The notes under the pieces were generated by a model. It was given only the letters and a program-made list of their open reading frames with translations. It did no database searches and was not told the DNA's origin. Shown here in pieces: positions 26,217 to 35,052 of a stretch of DNA of 64,000 nucleotides. Positions within the stretch are counted from its first letter, which is position 1; the number at the start of each line of letters is the position of its first letter. Position numbers and translations under genes: made by a program. Where the stretch lies: contig NZ_FOET01000020.1 of the NCBI RefSeq assembly GCF_900110735.1, positions 49,779-113,778 of the forward strand, written 5' to 3'. Source of the stretch: Streptomyces radiopugnans. GTDB lineage: Bacteria > Actinomycetota > Actinomycetes > Streptomycetales > Streptomycetaceae.

Positions 26217-27631
26217 CCCCAGATCCCCTTCGTCATCAGGTCCGCGAGCGCCCGGTCCACGCCGTCGGCGCGGTACGCGTCGGCGTGGAGCGGGGCGGGG
26301 GCGTGGTACGCGGCGGGGCTGCCCGTGCAGACCGGCGGGCACAGCGGGCCGCCGCCCCCGTCCGGATCCCCGTCCGGCTCTCCGCCGGGGGGCTCGGGCA
26401 GCCCGGGGACGTCGGGGACGTCCGGGGTGCCGGGGACTTCGGGGAGCCCGGGCACGTCCGGCAGTTCGGGTACGCCCGGCGGCTCCGGGATGGCGGGCGG
26501 CTCCTCGGGCGGGCGGGGGGTCCGCGGGTCGCCGGGGCCGTCGTCCAGGTTGCCGTAGAGGCTCTTGAGGTCGAGGTCGGCGGTGACCTCCAGATTGACG
26601 TAGTCGCCCCGGATGGAGTCCACGACGTTGCGGGGGAAGGGATAGGTCGTCATCAGCTCCAGGGCGTTGGGCAGATCGTCGCCCGCCGCGTTCAACTGCT
26701 TGAGGATCGGCCGCAGATGGCGCAGGTTGGCCACCAGGTCGTCCTGCGAGGCGTTGATCACCCTGGTGCCGGCGGTGCCGAGCCTGGACAGGGCGCGCAG
26801 CATCTTCGTCAGGTCGCCGCGCTGGTCGGCCAGGACCTCCAGGGCGGGAGGGATGTCGTCCAGGGCCTTCCCGATCGTCTTCTCCTCCTTCCTCAGCCTC
26901 TTCGACAGCCGGTCGATGCCCTCGATCGCGCGGACGATCTCGTCGCGCTGGTCGTCGAGGCCGCCGATGAAGGTGTCCAGTTCCTCCAGCAGGGCCTTGA
27001 TACGGTCCTCGCGGCCGTCCAGCGTGCTGTTCAGCTCCTTGGTGATCGTCTTGAGCTGGGCCACGCCGCCGCCGTTGAGCAGCGCCGACAGGGCGGACAG
27101 CACTTCCTCGATCTCCGGGTGGCGGTCGCTGCGGGACAGCGGGACGCGGTCGCCGTCGCCGAGCCTGCCCGCCGGCTCCACGCCGGCCGGCGGCGCGGAC
27201 AGGGAGACGTACTTCTCGCCGAGGATGCTGGTCTGGCGGAGCTCGGCGACGGCGTTGCCCGGCAGCTTCACCGAGTCGGAGATCCGCAGCCGCACCCGGG
27301 CCTTCCAGCCGTCGAGCTCCACCTTCTCGACCGCGCCCACCGTGACGTCGTTGACCTTGACCGAGGACTGCGGCACCAGGTCCATGACGTCCCGGAACTC
27401 GACGGTCACGCGGTACGCGTCGTCGCCCGTGGCGGCGCCGCCGGGCAGCGGTACGTCGTGCAGCCCGCCGAAGCCGCAGCCGGACAGCAGCAGCGATCCC
27501 GACAGGGCCCCCAGCAGGGCTGCCCCCGGCAGGGGACGGCGGAGCAAGGGACGGCGGGGCGCGGGGCGGCCGAGCGCGGGACTGCGGAGCGCGGGACGGC
27601 GGGACGCGGAGCCGTACGGGTGCGCGCTCAT
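26213..27631 (-). CDS. MCE family lipoprotein, fifth in operon (MceE position)
   Basis: The 472-residue protein begins with an Arg/Pro-rich segment and a lipoprotein signal, ALLGALSGSLLLSGCGFGG, with the acylated Cys at about residue 51. Only the MceE position is normally a lipoprotein (LprK-like), which fits. The MCE domain (about 74-150) contains VTVEFRDVMDLVPQSSVKVNDVTVGAVEKVEL and LGEKYVSLS. Extended helices to about 370 precede a striking acidic-proline repeat tail (PGVPELPDVPGLPEVPGTPDVPDV). The final ordered stretch is CPPVCTGSPAAYHAPAP. Start and stop overlap both neighbours as ATGA, so it is translationally coupled. Confidence 0.93.
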   Translation of the reverse strand: MSAHPYGSASRRPALRSPALGRPAPRRPLLRRPLPGAALLGALSGSLLLSGCGFGGLHDVPLPGGAATGDDAYRVTVEFRDVMDLVPQSSVKVNDVTVGAVEKVELDGWKARVRLRISDSVKLPGNAVAELRQTSILGEKYVSLSAPPAGVEPAGRLGDGDRVPLSRSDRHPEIEEVLSALSALLNGGGVAQLKTITKELNSTLDGREDRIKALLEELDTFIGGLDDQRDEIVRAIEGIDRLSKRLRKEEKTIGKALDDIPPALEVLADQRGDLTKMLRALSRLGTAGTRVINASQDDLVANLRHLRPILKQLNAAGDDLPNALELMTTYPFPRNVVDSIRGDYVNLEVTADLDLKSLYGNLDDGPGDPRTPRPPEEPPAIPEPPGVPELPDVPGLPEVPGTPDVPDVPGLPEPPGGEPDGDPDGGGGPLCPPVCTGSPAAYHAPAPLHADAYRADGVDRALADLMTKGIWG

Positions 27632-28881
27632 GCCCGGGCCTCCAGGATTCCGCCGAGCGTCCGGTCGATGCCGGGCGCCCCCGCCGCAGGTCCGTCGCCC
27701 AACGGCCTTGCCGAGTCGGGCAGTTCGGGAAGGGAGTCGAACAGCTCGCGGATGTCCGCGCAGTCCTTCCCCGCCCGGCCGTCCTCGCCGGCGGTCCTGA
27801 GCAGCGAGCACAGCAGGGAGGCGGGGTCCTGCGGGAAGTGCGGGTTGTTCCGGGTGTCGAGGGTGCCGGAGGCCGGGTTGTAGGCGAGGTCCAGGTTGGA
27901 GAGCCCGGCGGGGGCGACGTCGACGAACTCCTCCAGGGCGGCGCGCTGTTCGACCATGATGCGGGTGACCTTGCTCAGCCCCTTCACATTGGAGGTGATC
28001 GACTTCTCGTTGTCCCGGACGAAGGCGGACACGTCCGCCATCGCGGCCGCCAGGTGCCTGATGGCCTTCCCCAGGTCCTTGCGCTCGCCGGCGAGCTGGT
28101 CGGCGACGTCGGCCAGGCTGTCGTTGAAGGCCCGGACGCTGTCGTCGTCGTCCGCCAGCGCCGAGGTGAACACCTGGAGGCCGCGCACGGTGTCGAACAG
28201 GTCCCCGCGGCCGTCGGAGAGGGTGGTGACGGCCTCGGAGAGGTCCTCGACGGTCTGGTGGATCCTCTCCCCCTGGCCGTCCAGAGTGTCGGCGCTCACT
28301 CCCAGCAGCCGGGAGAGCGAGCCGTCCTCGTTGGCCCCCTCGGGGCCGAGCGCCTCGGCGGTGGTGTGCAGGCTCTCGTAGACGCGGTCGAGTTCGACGG
28401 GCACGGCCGTGCGCTCCTCGGGGATGACCGCGCCGTCCTCCAGCGCCGGGCCCTTGCGGTAGACCGGCAGGAGCTGGACGTAACGGTCGCTGACCACCGA
28501 GGAGTTGATGATCGCGGCCTTGGCGTCCGCCGGGATCCTGCGGTCGGCCGGCAGCTCCAGCCGGACGCGGACCCGGTCGCCCTGCGGGGTGATCTCGGTG
28601 ACCTCGCCGACGCGTACGCCCAGGACGCGCACGTCGGAGCCGGGGTAGATGCCGACCGTGCGCGGGAAGTAGGCGGTGATCCGAAGGTCGTCCTGCCGGG
28701 GCCACAGCACGACGGCCGCTCCGGCCAGGACCGCCAGGGCCAGGACGAGCGCCAGGCGGCGCGCGGCCGGCCGGCGTGCGGCGGGGACCCGGCCCGCGAG
28801 GCGCCGCAGCGGGGCCGGGAGGGCGAGCCGCCGGGTGAGCCGGGGCAGTCGGGGGATCCGGGCGAGAGCGGGCCGCCTCAT
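27628..28881 (-). CDS. MCE family protein, fourth in operon (MceD position)
   Basis: This 417-residue protein has a basic, Pro/Arg-rich cytoplasmic N-terminus of about 40 residues, one membrane helix (LALVLALAVLAGAAVVLW) and the MCE domain at about 67-145. RITAYFPRTVGIYPGSDVRVLGVRVGEVTEI is a very clear match to the family. The helical tunnel region follows (VYESLHTTAEALG onward) and then a C-terminal Cys-bearing segment (LLCSLL, GKDCADI). Start and stop overlap neighbours (ATGA). The role is structural: one subunit of a heterohexameric MCE channel delivering lipids to the YrbE permease. Confidence 0.93.
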   Translation of the reverse strand: MRRPALARIPRLPRLTRRLALPAPLRRLAGRVPAARRPAARRLALVLALAVLAGAAVVLWPRQDDLRITAYFPRTVGIYPGSDVRVLGVRVGEVTEITPQGDRVRVRLELPADRRIPADAKAAIINSSVVSDRYVQLLPVYRKGPALEDGAVIPEERTAVPVELDRVYESLHTTAEALGPEGANEDGSLSRLLGVSADTLDGQGERIHQTVEDLSEAVTTLSDGRGDLFDTVRGLQVFTSALADDDDSVRAFNDSLADVADQLAGERKDLGKAIRHLAAAMADVSAFVRDNEKSITSNVKGLSKVTRIMVEQRAALEEFVDVAPAGLSNLDLAYNPASGTLDTRNNPHFPQDPASLLCSLLRTAGEDGRAGKDCADIRELFDSLPELPDSARPLGDGPAAGAPGIDRTLGGILEARA

Positions 28882-29885
28882 CGTCCACCTCCCGGCGGCA
28901 CGTCCGCGGAAGGCCCGCCCCCGGGCGCCATGGGGGCGGGGGCGACCAGGTTCTGGACGTAGCTGTCGAACCAGGGGCCGTTGCCCAGGGTGTTGGTGAA
29001 GACGCGGGCGAAGGGCGCGAGCAGCTTGACGCTGCGGTCGAGGCTCTCCTGGTTGCGTTCCAGCATGGTGACCACCGTGTCGAGGTTCTTCAGGGCGGGG
29101 CCGAGCTGCGCGCGGTTGTCCCGGACCAGCCCGGAGAGCTGGATGCCGAGCGCCGAGGCGTTCCTCAGCAGCGCGTGGATGACCCTGCGCCGCTTGCTGA
29201 TCTCCCGGAACAGCTTGTCGCCGTCCTTCACCAGGGTGGTGAAGTCCTCGGCGCGGTCCGCCAGCACGCCGCTGACACCACTGGCGTTCTTCAGCAGCTC
29301 GCGCAGTTCGGCGTCGCGGGACGCCACGGTCCTGGAGATCTTCGACAGGCCCTTGATGGACGCCCTGACCTCGGCCGGGGAGTCCTCGAAGGTGGCGGAG
29401 ACGGTGTCCAGGGCGTCGGCCAGCCGCTCGGTGTCGACCTCCTCGGTGGTGGTGGTCAGATCGCTGAACGCCTCCACCACGTCGTAGGCCGGCACGGTGC
29501 GGTCCAGCGGGATCTCGCTCCCCGGCTCCAGCCTGCCGGGCCCGGCCGGCTCCAGCGCGAGGTACTTGGCGCCCAGGATCGTCTTGACGCGGATGGAGGC
29601 GCCGGTGCGGCCGCCCAGCTCCGGCCCGTCCTCGACCCGGAAGGAGACCTTGACGTGGTCGCCGTCGAGTTCGACGGCGTCGACCTTCCCGGCCTTGACG
29701 CCCGCGATGCGCACCTCGGCGCCCGGCCTGAGCCCGCCTGCCTCGGAGAAGGCCGCGCTGTACCGCTCGCCGCCGCCGATCAGCGGCAGGTCGTCCGCGT
29801 TGAACGCCGCGCCGACCAGCAGCGCGATCACGGTGAGGCCGACGGCCCCGACCGTCAGGGGGTTGCGTTCCCGGAAGGGGATCAC
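28878..29885 (-). CDS. MCE family protein, third in operon (MceC position)
   Basis: The 335-residue protein starts at the GTG at 29885 (GTGA overlap with the gene before it, GGGGAGGTG upstream). It has an N-terminal anchor NPLTVGAVGLTVIALLVGAAFN (about residues 8-29). The MCE domain follows at about 40-115: YSAAFSEAGGLRPGAEVRIAGVKAGKVDAVELDGDHVKVSF, then LGAKYLALEP. The helical segment has LTTTTEEVDTERLADALDTVSATFEDSPAEVRASIKGLSK. The end is short, NGPWFDSYVQNLVAPAP plus a Gly/Pro tail, matching other MceC-position proteins that lack long tails. Confidence 0.92.
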   Translation of the reverse strand: MIPFRERNPLTVGAVGLTVIALLVGAAFNADDLPLIGGGERYSAAFSEAGGLRPGAEVRIAGVKAGKVDAVELDGDHVKVSFRVEDGPELGGRTGASIRVKTILGAKYLALEPAGPGRLEPGSEIPLDRTVPAYDVVEAFSDLTTTTEEVDTERLADALDTVSATFEDSPAEVRASIKGLSKISRTVASRDAELRELLKNASGVSGVLADRAEDFTTLVKDGDKLFREISKRRRVIHALLRNASALGIQLSGLVRDNRAQLGPALKNLDTVVTMLERNQESLDRSVKLLAPFARVFTNTLGNGPWFDSYVQNLVAPAPMAPGGGPSADVPPGGGR

Positions 29886-30982
29886 GGCCGGCACCTCCCC
29901 TGCTCGACGCGGAACCGGGGCGTGACCGCCTCCGCGGTCTCGGGCAGGACGATCCGGCCGTCGAAGTCGCACAGGTAGAAGTTGAACCAGGAGCCGTAGG
30001 TGGCGGTGGCGGTCAGCTTGTCGAGTTTGTTCGGAAGTCGCTTCAGGACGCCCTCCACGGTCTTCTCGTTGTCCTTGAGCGTGCCGGCGAGTTCGCCGAG
30101 CTCGGCGATGTCGGTGCGCAGCGGCGGGCGGCTCTCGTCGATCAGGCCGGTGGTGGCCGCGGTGAGGTCGTTGATGCCCGTCAGCGACTCCCCGATCGCC
30201 TTCCGGTCGCCGGACAGGCCCGAGACCACCCGCCGCAGCTGGACGAGGAGGCCGGAGAAGCGGGTGCTGCGCTCGTCCAGCGTGTCCAGCACGGAGTTGA
30301 GGTTGTCGATCACCGAGCCGATCAGCTCGTCGCGGTCGGCGAGGGTGGTGGTGAGCGAGGCGGTGTGGGCCAGCAGGCTGCGCACCGTGCCGCCCTCGCC
30401 CTGGAAGGTCCTGATGATCTCGGTCGCGAGCTTGTTGACGTCCTCGGGGCTCAGCGCGGCGAACAGCGGCTTGAAGCCGTTGAGCAGCACGTTGAGGTCG
30501 AGCGCGGGCTGGGTCCGCTTCAGGGGGATGAGCCCGCCGGGAGGGAGCCGCCTGCCGTCGCCGGCGCCCTCCGTCAGCGCGATGTACCGCTGCCCGACGA
30601 GGTTGCGGTAGCGGATGACGGCGCGGGTGCTGGTGAGCAGCGGCCGGTCGCGGGAGACGGTGAAGACGACCTCGGCGAGGGTGCGCGTCCCCTTGCCGCC
30701 CTTGCCGCTCTCATCGGCCTCGCCGCTCTCGCCGCCCCTGCCGTCCCCGGTGCCCTCCTGCCGGATCCTGATGGACTCCACCTCGCCCACCCGGACTCCG
30801 GCCACCCTGATGTCGTCACCCTCCTCCAGGCTGGTGACGTCGCTGAACACCGCCCGGTAGGTGTCCTCGGGGGTGAAGGAGATGGTGACGATGGTCGCCG
30901 CCAGCACTGTGGTCGCCAGTACGGTCACCACCGTGAAGAGGCCGAACTTCACCAGCGGCGCCGTGACGCTCCTGGAGTTCAC
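29882..30982 (-). CDS. MCE family protein, second in operon (MceB position)
   Basis: The 366-residue protein starts at the GTG at 30982, overlapping the preceding stop (GTGA), with GGAGGTGA upstream. After VKFGLFTVVTVLATTVLAATIVTI (membrane helix) comes the MCE domain with YRAVFSDVTSLEEGDDIRVAGVRVGEVESIRIRQEG. A charged, Gly/Lys-rich insertion (GDGRGGESGEADESGKGGKG, about residues 79-98) interrupts it and is absent from its paralogues. NLVGQRYIALTEG and a helical tunnel region follow, with ATYGSWFNFYLCDFDGRI near the C-terminus. The insertion falls in a surface loop and may be harmless; that is inference. Confidence 0.92.
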   Translation of the reverse strand: MNSRSVTAPLVKFGLFTVVTVLATTVLAATIVTISFTPEDTYRAVFSDVTSLEEGDDIRVAGVRVGEVESIRIRQEGTGDGRGGESGEADESGKGGKGTRTLAEVVFTVSRDRPLLTSTRAVIRYRNLVGQRYIALTEGAGDGRRLPPGGLIPLKRTQPALDLNVLLNGFKPLFAALSPEDVNKLATEIIRTFQGEGGTVRSLLAHTASLTTTLADRDELIGSVIDNLNSVLDTLDERSTRFSGLLVQLRRVVSGLSGDRKAIGESLTGINDLTAATTGLIDESRPPLRTDIAELGELAGTLKDNEKTVEGVLKRLPNKLDKLTATATYGSWFNFYLCDFDGRIVLPETAEAVTPRFRVEQGRCRP

Positions 30983-32253
30983 GCGACGCTCACCTCCGTT
31001 CCGCGGGCCATCGGGCCGAAGAGCAGGGTCGTGACGGCGGGCACCTCGTCGGCGGGCACGCCCATGACCGGGGCCACCAGAGCACCGAGCACCCGCTGCT
31101 CGGGTCCGGTGGCGGACACCCGGCCCGGGGCCCGGCCCGGACCGGAGGAGGCCGCGCCCGCGTGGCGGGCGTCCGAGGTGCCGTCCTCGAACCGGCGCTG
31201 GGGGGCGGGGACGGGCGGGTCGGGCATGCCCGCGCAGTGCGGGCCGCGGCGGTCCTCGTAGCGGGGCTCCTCGCCGGGGCGGTAGCCGGGCCGGACGGGG
31301 GCGACCTCCAGCGTGATGTGCATCCGCCCGCCCTCGAACGCCTTCTCCAGCCGCTTGTCCTGCTCGACCAGGCCCTCCAGCAGGCACGGGTACTCGGGGG
31401 AGTAGCGGGCGAGCAGGGCCAGGGTCGGGCGGGAGACGCGGCCCAGGGTGACGATGCGGTCGCCGTTGTCGTCCAGGAAGGCGCGGCCGGTGCCGGCGGC
31501 GGTGGTCGTCCCGGTGAGGAACGACGCCAGGGTCCGGCGCTTCTCGACCAGCGTGCGGCTGGTGGTGAGGGCGTTGCGCAGCACCCTCATCAGGTCGGGC
31601 GCGGCGTCCCCGTAGATCTCGGCCACGTCGGCGAAGCGGGAGATGTCCTCCTGGAGCGAGGGCAGGTGCGGGTTGAGGCGGCGCAGGTAGCCCTCCAGGC
31701 GGACGAGGTTGTCGCCGATCTCCTCGCCGCGCCCCTCCAGGGCGGTGGCGAAGGCCGACAGGGTGGCGTTGAGCCGGCCGGGCTCGACGGTGCGCAGCAG
31801 CGGCAGCAGGTCGTCCATCAGCCGCTGCAGCTCGATGCCGACCCTGGTGCGGTCCTGGGTGATGACGTCTCCGGCGCGGATGGGCCGCTCGGAGGGGTTC
31901 TCGGGGATGACGAGGTCGACGTACTTCTCGCCGAACAGCGTCTTGGGCAGCAGGCGCGCGTGGACGTCGGAGGGGATCAGGGGGGTGTGCTCCGGCTTGA
32001 GCGCGAGGTCGAGGGTCGCCTTCTCGCCGTCGGCCCGCACCTCGCGGACCTCGCCGACGATCAGTCCCCGCAGCTTGACGTCGGCGCGCTCGCGCAGCTG
32101 GTTGCCGAGGGTGTCGGCCTCCAGCGTGACGGCGACCACCGGGGTGAACGCCTGCCGGTACACCGCGACGGTCAGCGAGAGCAGCAGCGCGAGCACGGCG
32201 GTGAAGGCCAGTCCGTACAGCCGCAGCCGGGCGGCCGGTGTGGTGTTCGGCAT
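30979..32253 (-). CDS. MCE family protein, first in operon (MceA position)
   Basis: This 424-residue protein is the first MCE subunit after the permeases. It has an N-terminal membrane helix (LYGLAFTAVLALLLSLTVAVY) and then the MCE domain at about residues 38-115. VTLEADTLGNQLRERADVKLRGLIVGEVREV carries the family pattern, and LFGEKYVDLVIP follows. The helical region runs to about 300. The C-terminus holds a Cys-bearing segment (YSPEYPCLLEGL) and RRGPHCAGMPDPPVPAPQRRFEDG, also typical of MceA-position proteins. It begins only 3 bases after the YrbE gene stop and ends in a GTGA overlap. Confidence 0.93.
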   Translation of the reverse strand: MPNTTPAARLRLYGLAFTAVLALLLSLTVAVYRQAFTPVVAVTLEADTLGNQLRERADVKLRGLIVGEVREVRADGEKATLDLALKPEHTPLIPSDVHARLLPKTLFGEKYVDLVIPENPSERPIRAGDVITQDRTRVGIELQRLMDDLLPLLRTVEPGRLNATLSAFATALEGRGEEIGDNLVRLEGYLRRLNPHLPSLQEDISRFADVAEIYGDAAPDLMRVLRNALTTSRTLVEKRRTLASFLTGTTTAAGTGRAFLDDNGDRIVTLGRVSRPTLALLARYSPEYPCLLEGLVEQDKRLEKAFEGGRMHITLEVAPVRPGYRPGEEPRYEDRRGPHCAGMPDPPVPAPQRRFEDGTSDARHAGAASSGPGRAPGRVSATGPEQRVLGALVAPVMGVPADEVPAVTTLLFGPMARGTEVSVA

Positions 32254-32256
32254 CGG

Positions 32257-33195
32257 CTACCCCGCTATCCGCACGGTCGTGCTGGCGCCCCAGATCGCCA
32301 GGCTCAGGAAGAAGTCCAGGACGTTGACGGCGACGATGGAGGTGCGCACCCCGCGGCCGACGGCGATGCCCACGCCCGCCGGGCCGCCCGTGGCGTGGTA
32401 GCCGTAGTAGCAGTGGACGAGGATGACCACGACGGCGAAGACGATCACCTTGCCGAACGACCACAGCACGTCGACCGGCGGCAGGTACTGCTGGAAGTAG
32501 TGGTCGTAGGTGCCGGTGGACTGCCCGTGGTAGACGGTGGTGATGGTCCGGGCGGCGAGGTAGGAGGAGAGCAGCCCGATCACGTACAGCGGGATCACCG
32601 CGACGAATCCGGCGATCATGCGGGTGGTGACCAGGAACGGCAGCGAGGGGACGCCCATCACCTCCAGCGCGTCGACCTCCTCGCTGATCCGCATGGCGCC
32701 GAGCTGGGCGGTGAAGCCGGCCCCGACGGTCGCGGACAGGGTCAGACCGGCCACCAGCGGCGCGATCTCGCGGGTGTTGAAGTAGGCGGAGAGGAACGCC
32801 ACGAAGTTGGAGGTGCCGAGCTGGTTGAGCGCGGCGTACCCCTGGAGGCCGACCTCGGTGCCGGTGAAGAAGGAGAGGAAGGCGATGACCCCGACGGTGC
32901 CGCCGACGACCGCCAGCGCGCCCCGGCCGAAGCTCACCTCGGCCAGCAGGCGCAGCACCTCCTTCTTGTGGCGGCGCAGGGTGCGTCCGGTCCAGGCCAG
33001 GGAGCGCCCGTAGAAGGCCACCTGGGTCCCCATCTCCTCCAGGGAGCGGGCGGGGGGACCGAGGAGACGTTTCGGCAGTCCCGCCGGTCCCGACGGCCCC
33101 GCCGGTGCGGGCCGCGCCGTCCGCGGCTGTTCCGGCGGCTGTTCGGAGGGCTGTTCGGGCGTCTGCCGCGACGGCAGTCTCGATGGCTGTGCCAC
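32257..33195 (-). CDS. YrbE/MlaE-type ABC transporter permease B
   Basis: The 312-residue permease has a Pro/Gln-rich cytoplasmic N-terminus (QTPEQPSEQPPEQPRTARPAPAG, about residues 10-32) and an MlaE domain of five to six helices. Family motifs include FTGTEVGLQGYAALNQLGTSNFVAFLSAYFNTREIAPLVAGLTLSATVGAGFTAQLGAMRISEEVDALEVMGV, the coupling helix contacting the ATPase, and FKVVVFAVVVILVHCYYGYHATGGPAGVG-like sequence near the end. With its partner it forms the permease dimer that receives lipid from the MCE channel. The GTG at 33195 has GGGAG upstream; 11 bases separate it from the other permease. Confidence 0.94.
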   Translation of the reverse strand: MAQPSRLPSRQTPEQPSEQPPEQPRTARPAPAGPSGPAGLPKRLLGPPARSLEEMGTQVAFYGRSLAWTGRTLRRHKKEVLRLLAEVSFGRGALAVVGGTVGVIAFLSFFTGTEVGLQGYAALNQLGTSNFVAFLSAYFNTREIAPLVAGLTLSATVGAGFTAQLGAMRISEEVDALEVMGVPSLPFLVTTRMIAGFVAVIPLYVIGLLSSYLAARTITTVYHGQSTGTYDHYFQQYLPPVDVLWSFGKVIVFAVVVILVHCYYGYHATGGPAGVGIAVGRGVRTSIVAVNVLDFFLSLAIWGASTTVRIAG

Positions 33196-33206
33196 TGGTC
33201 GTCTCC

Positions 33207-33977
33207 CTATCCCCGCTGCGGGACGATCTGGAAGTACGCCGCGGTCATCACGAAGTTGGTCACGAAGAGCAACATGAAGGTGATGACCACCGCCTGGTTG
33301 ACCGCGTCGCCCACGCCCTTGGGCCCGCCCTTGGCGTTCAGGCCCTTGTGGGCGGCGACGATCGCGGCGATGGCCCCGAAGACCAGTGCCTTCAGCTCGG
33401 CCGCCCACAGGTCGGGGAGCTGGGCGAGGGTGGTGAAGGAGGCCAGATAGGCGCCGGGGGTGCCGTCCTGGAGGATCACGTTGAAGAAGTAGCCGCCGCA
33501 GACCCCGACCACCGAGACCAGCCCGTTGAGCAGGGCGGCGACCAGCATCGTCGCCAGCACCCGGGGCACCACCAGGCGGTGGACCGGGTCGATGCCGAGG
33601 ACCTCCATGGCGTCGATCTCCTCGCGGATCCTGCGGGATCCGAGGTCGGCGCAGATCGCGGTGCCGCCCGCCCCGGCGATGAGCAGCGCGGTGACGATCG
33701 GCGACGCCTCCCTTAGCACCGCGAGCACCGAGGCGGCCCCGGCGAAGGACTCGGCGCCCAACTGCCGCGTCAGGCTGCCGATCTGCAGGGCGATCACGGC
33801 TCCGAAGGGGATGGAGACCAGGGCGGCGGGCAGGATCGTGACACTGGCGACGAACCACGCCTGCTGGATGAACTCCCGCCACTGGAAGGGGCGCCGGGGC
33901 AGGGCGCGCAGGACGTCCAGGGCCAGGGCGAACAGGGCGCCCGAGTGCCGCAGCCCCTGGGCGGGCGAGAAGCTCAC
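33207..33977 (-). CDS. YrbE/MlaE-type ABC transporter permease A
   Basis: This 256-residue MlaE-family permease lacks the long N-terminal tail of its partner. The core motif FGAVIALQIGSLTRQLGAESFAGAASVLAVLREASPIVTALLIAGAGGTAICADLGSRRIREEIDAMEVLGIDPVHRLVVPRVLA is complete. GLNAKGGPKGVGDAVNQAVV lies near the C-terminus. It starts at the GTG at 33977, overlapping the ATPase stop as GTGA, so ATPase and permease are made together. It acts in the cytoplasmic membrane as half of the lipid-translocating dimer. Confidence 0.94.
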   Translation of the reverse strand: MSFSPAQGLRHSGALFALALDVLRALPRRPFQWREFIQQAWFVASVTILPAALVSIPFGAVIALQIGSLTRQLGAESFAGAASVLAVLREASPIVTALLIAGAGGTAICADLGSRRIREEIDAMEVLGIDPVHRLVVPRVLATMLVAALLNGLVSVVGVCGGYFFNVILQDGTPGAYLASFTTLAQLPDLWAAELKALVFGAIAAIVAAHKGLNAKGGPKGVGDAVNQAVVITFMLLFVTNFVMTAAYFQIVPQRG

Positions 33978-34936
33978 GCTCCCTTCACCCCCTCCCGCGA
34001 CCACACTTCCGCCTCGCGCTCCGCGATCGCCTCCCAGCGGGGCGGCCGGACGATGCCGGGGCTGGGCAGCAGCCGCGGGGACACGCCCTCGCCCGAGGCG
34101 CCCTTGCCGCCGCGCGGCCCGCGGTGCTCACCGGCGTCGAGCTCGGCCAGCTCCTGCTCGACCTGGGCCGCGTCCTTCTCCTCGGCCATGCCGATCGGGC
34201 CCTGCATCCGGCCGTGGAGGAACTGCTTGACCACCGGTTCGCCGCTGGCCAGCAGGGTGTCCCGGGGCCCGAACATCACCAGTTCGCGCCGGAACAGCAG
34301 CCCGATGTTGTCCGGCACCTGCCGGGCGGAGGCGATGTCGTGGGTGACGATCAGGAACGTCGCGCCGGTCTGCGCGTTCAGGTCCACGATGAGCTGGTTC
34401 AGATAGGCCACGCGCACCGGGTCGAGGCCGGAGTCGGGCTCGTCGAACAGGATGATCTCCGGTTCCAGAACGAGCGCCCGGGCCAGGCCCGCCCGCTTGC
34501 GCATGCCGCCGGAGATCTCCCCGGGCAGCTTCTCCTCGGCGCCGATCAGGCCGACCATGTCCATCTTCTCCAGGACGATCCGCCTGATCTCGCTCTCCGG
34601 CCTGCGGGTGTGCTCCCGCAGCGGGAAGGCGATGTTGTCGTACAGGCTCATCGAGCCGAACAGCGCGCCGTCCTGGAAGAGGACGCCGAACAGCTTGCGC
34701 ACCTCGTACAGTTCGCGCTCGCGGAGCCGGGTGACGTCCCTGCCCTCGATCGTGATCGAGCCGCGGTCCGGCCGCAGCAGGCCGACGAGGGTCTTGAGGA
34801 AGACCGACTTGCCCGTGCCCGAGGGACCGAGCATCACCGAGATCTCACCGGCCGGAAGCGTCAGGGACACGTCCTGCCAGATGACCTGTCTGCCGAAGGA
34901 CTTGGTCAGCCCTTCGACACGGATCTCGACACCCAT
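33974..34936 (-). CDS. ABC transporter ATP-binding protein of the mce system (MceG/Mkl type)
   Basis: The 320-residue ATPase drives lipid transport through the YrbE/MCE complex. Walker A GPSGTGKS is at about residues 37-44, the Q-loop in VLFQDGALFGSM, the signature in EISGGMRKRAGLARAL, Walker B ILFDEPDSGLDP and the H-switch in IVTHD. The C-terminal extension beyond about 250 (EEKDAAQVEQELAELDAGEH to REAEVWSREGVKGA) matches the Mkl/MceG tail. In mycobacteria this ATPase is usually encoded away from mce operons; here it is the first gene of the operon. The ATG has GGAGGG upstream. It begins the coupled transcript running to 23564. Confidence 0.95.
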   Translation of the reverse strand: MGVEIRVEGLTKSFGRQVIWQDVSLTLPAGEISVMLGPSGTGKSVFLKTLVGLLRPDRGSITIEGRDVTRLRERELYEVRKLFGVLFQDGALFGSMSLYDNIAFPLREHTRRPESEIRRIVLEKMDMVGLIGAEEKLPGEISGGMRKRAGLARALVLEPEIILFDEPDSGLDPVRVAYLNQLIVDLNAQTGATFLIVTHDIASARQVPDNIGLLFRRELVMFGPRDTLLASGEPVVKQFLHGRMQGPIGMAEEKDAAQVEQELAELDAGEHRGPRGGKGASGEGVSPRLLPSPGIVRPPRWEAIAEREAEVWSREGVKGA

Positions 34937-35052
34937 CCGTTCCGCCCTCCAGCCGTGGAGCAGGTGCGTACACCCGCTCTACGGGGAGGGCCGGGACGTC
35001 CGTCGCCGGAGGCATGGGGTTTTTCGTTCTCCGCCCCGTGCGCCGGGTCCGG

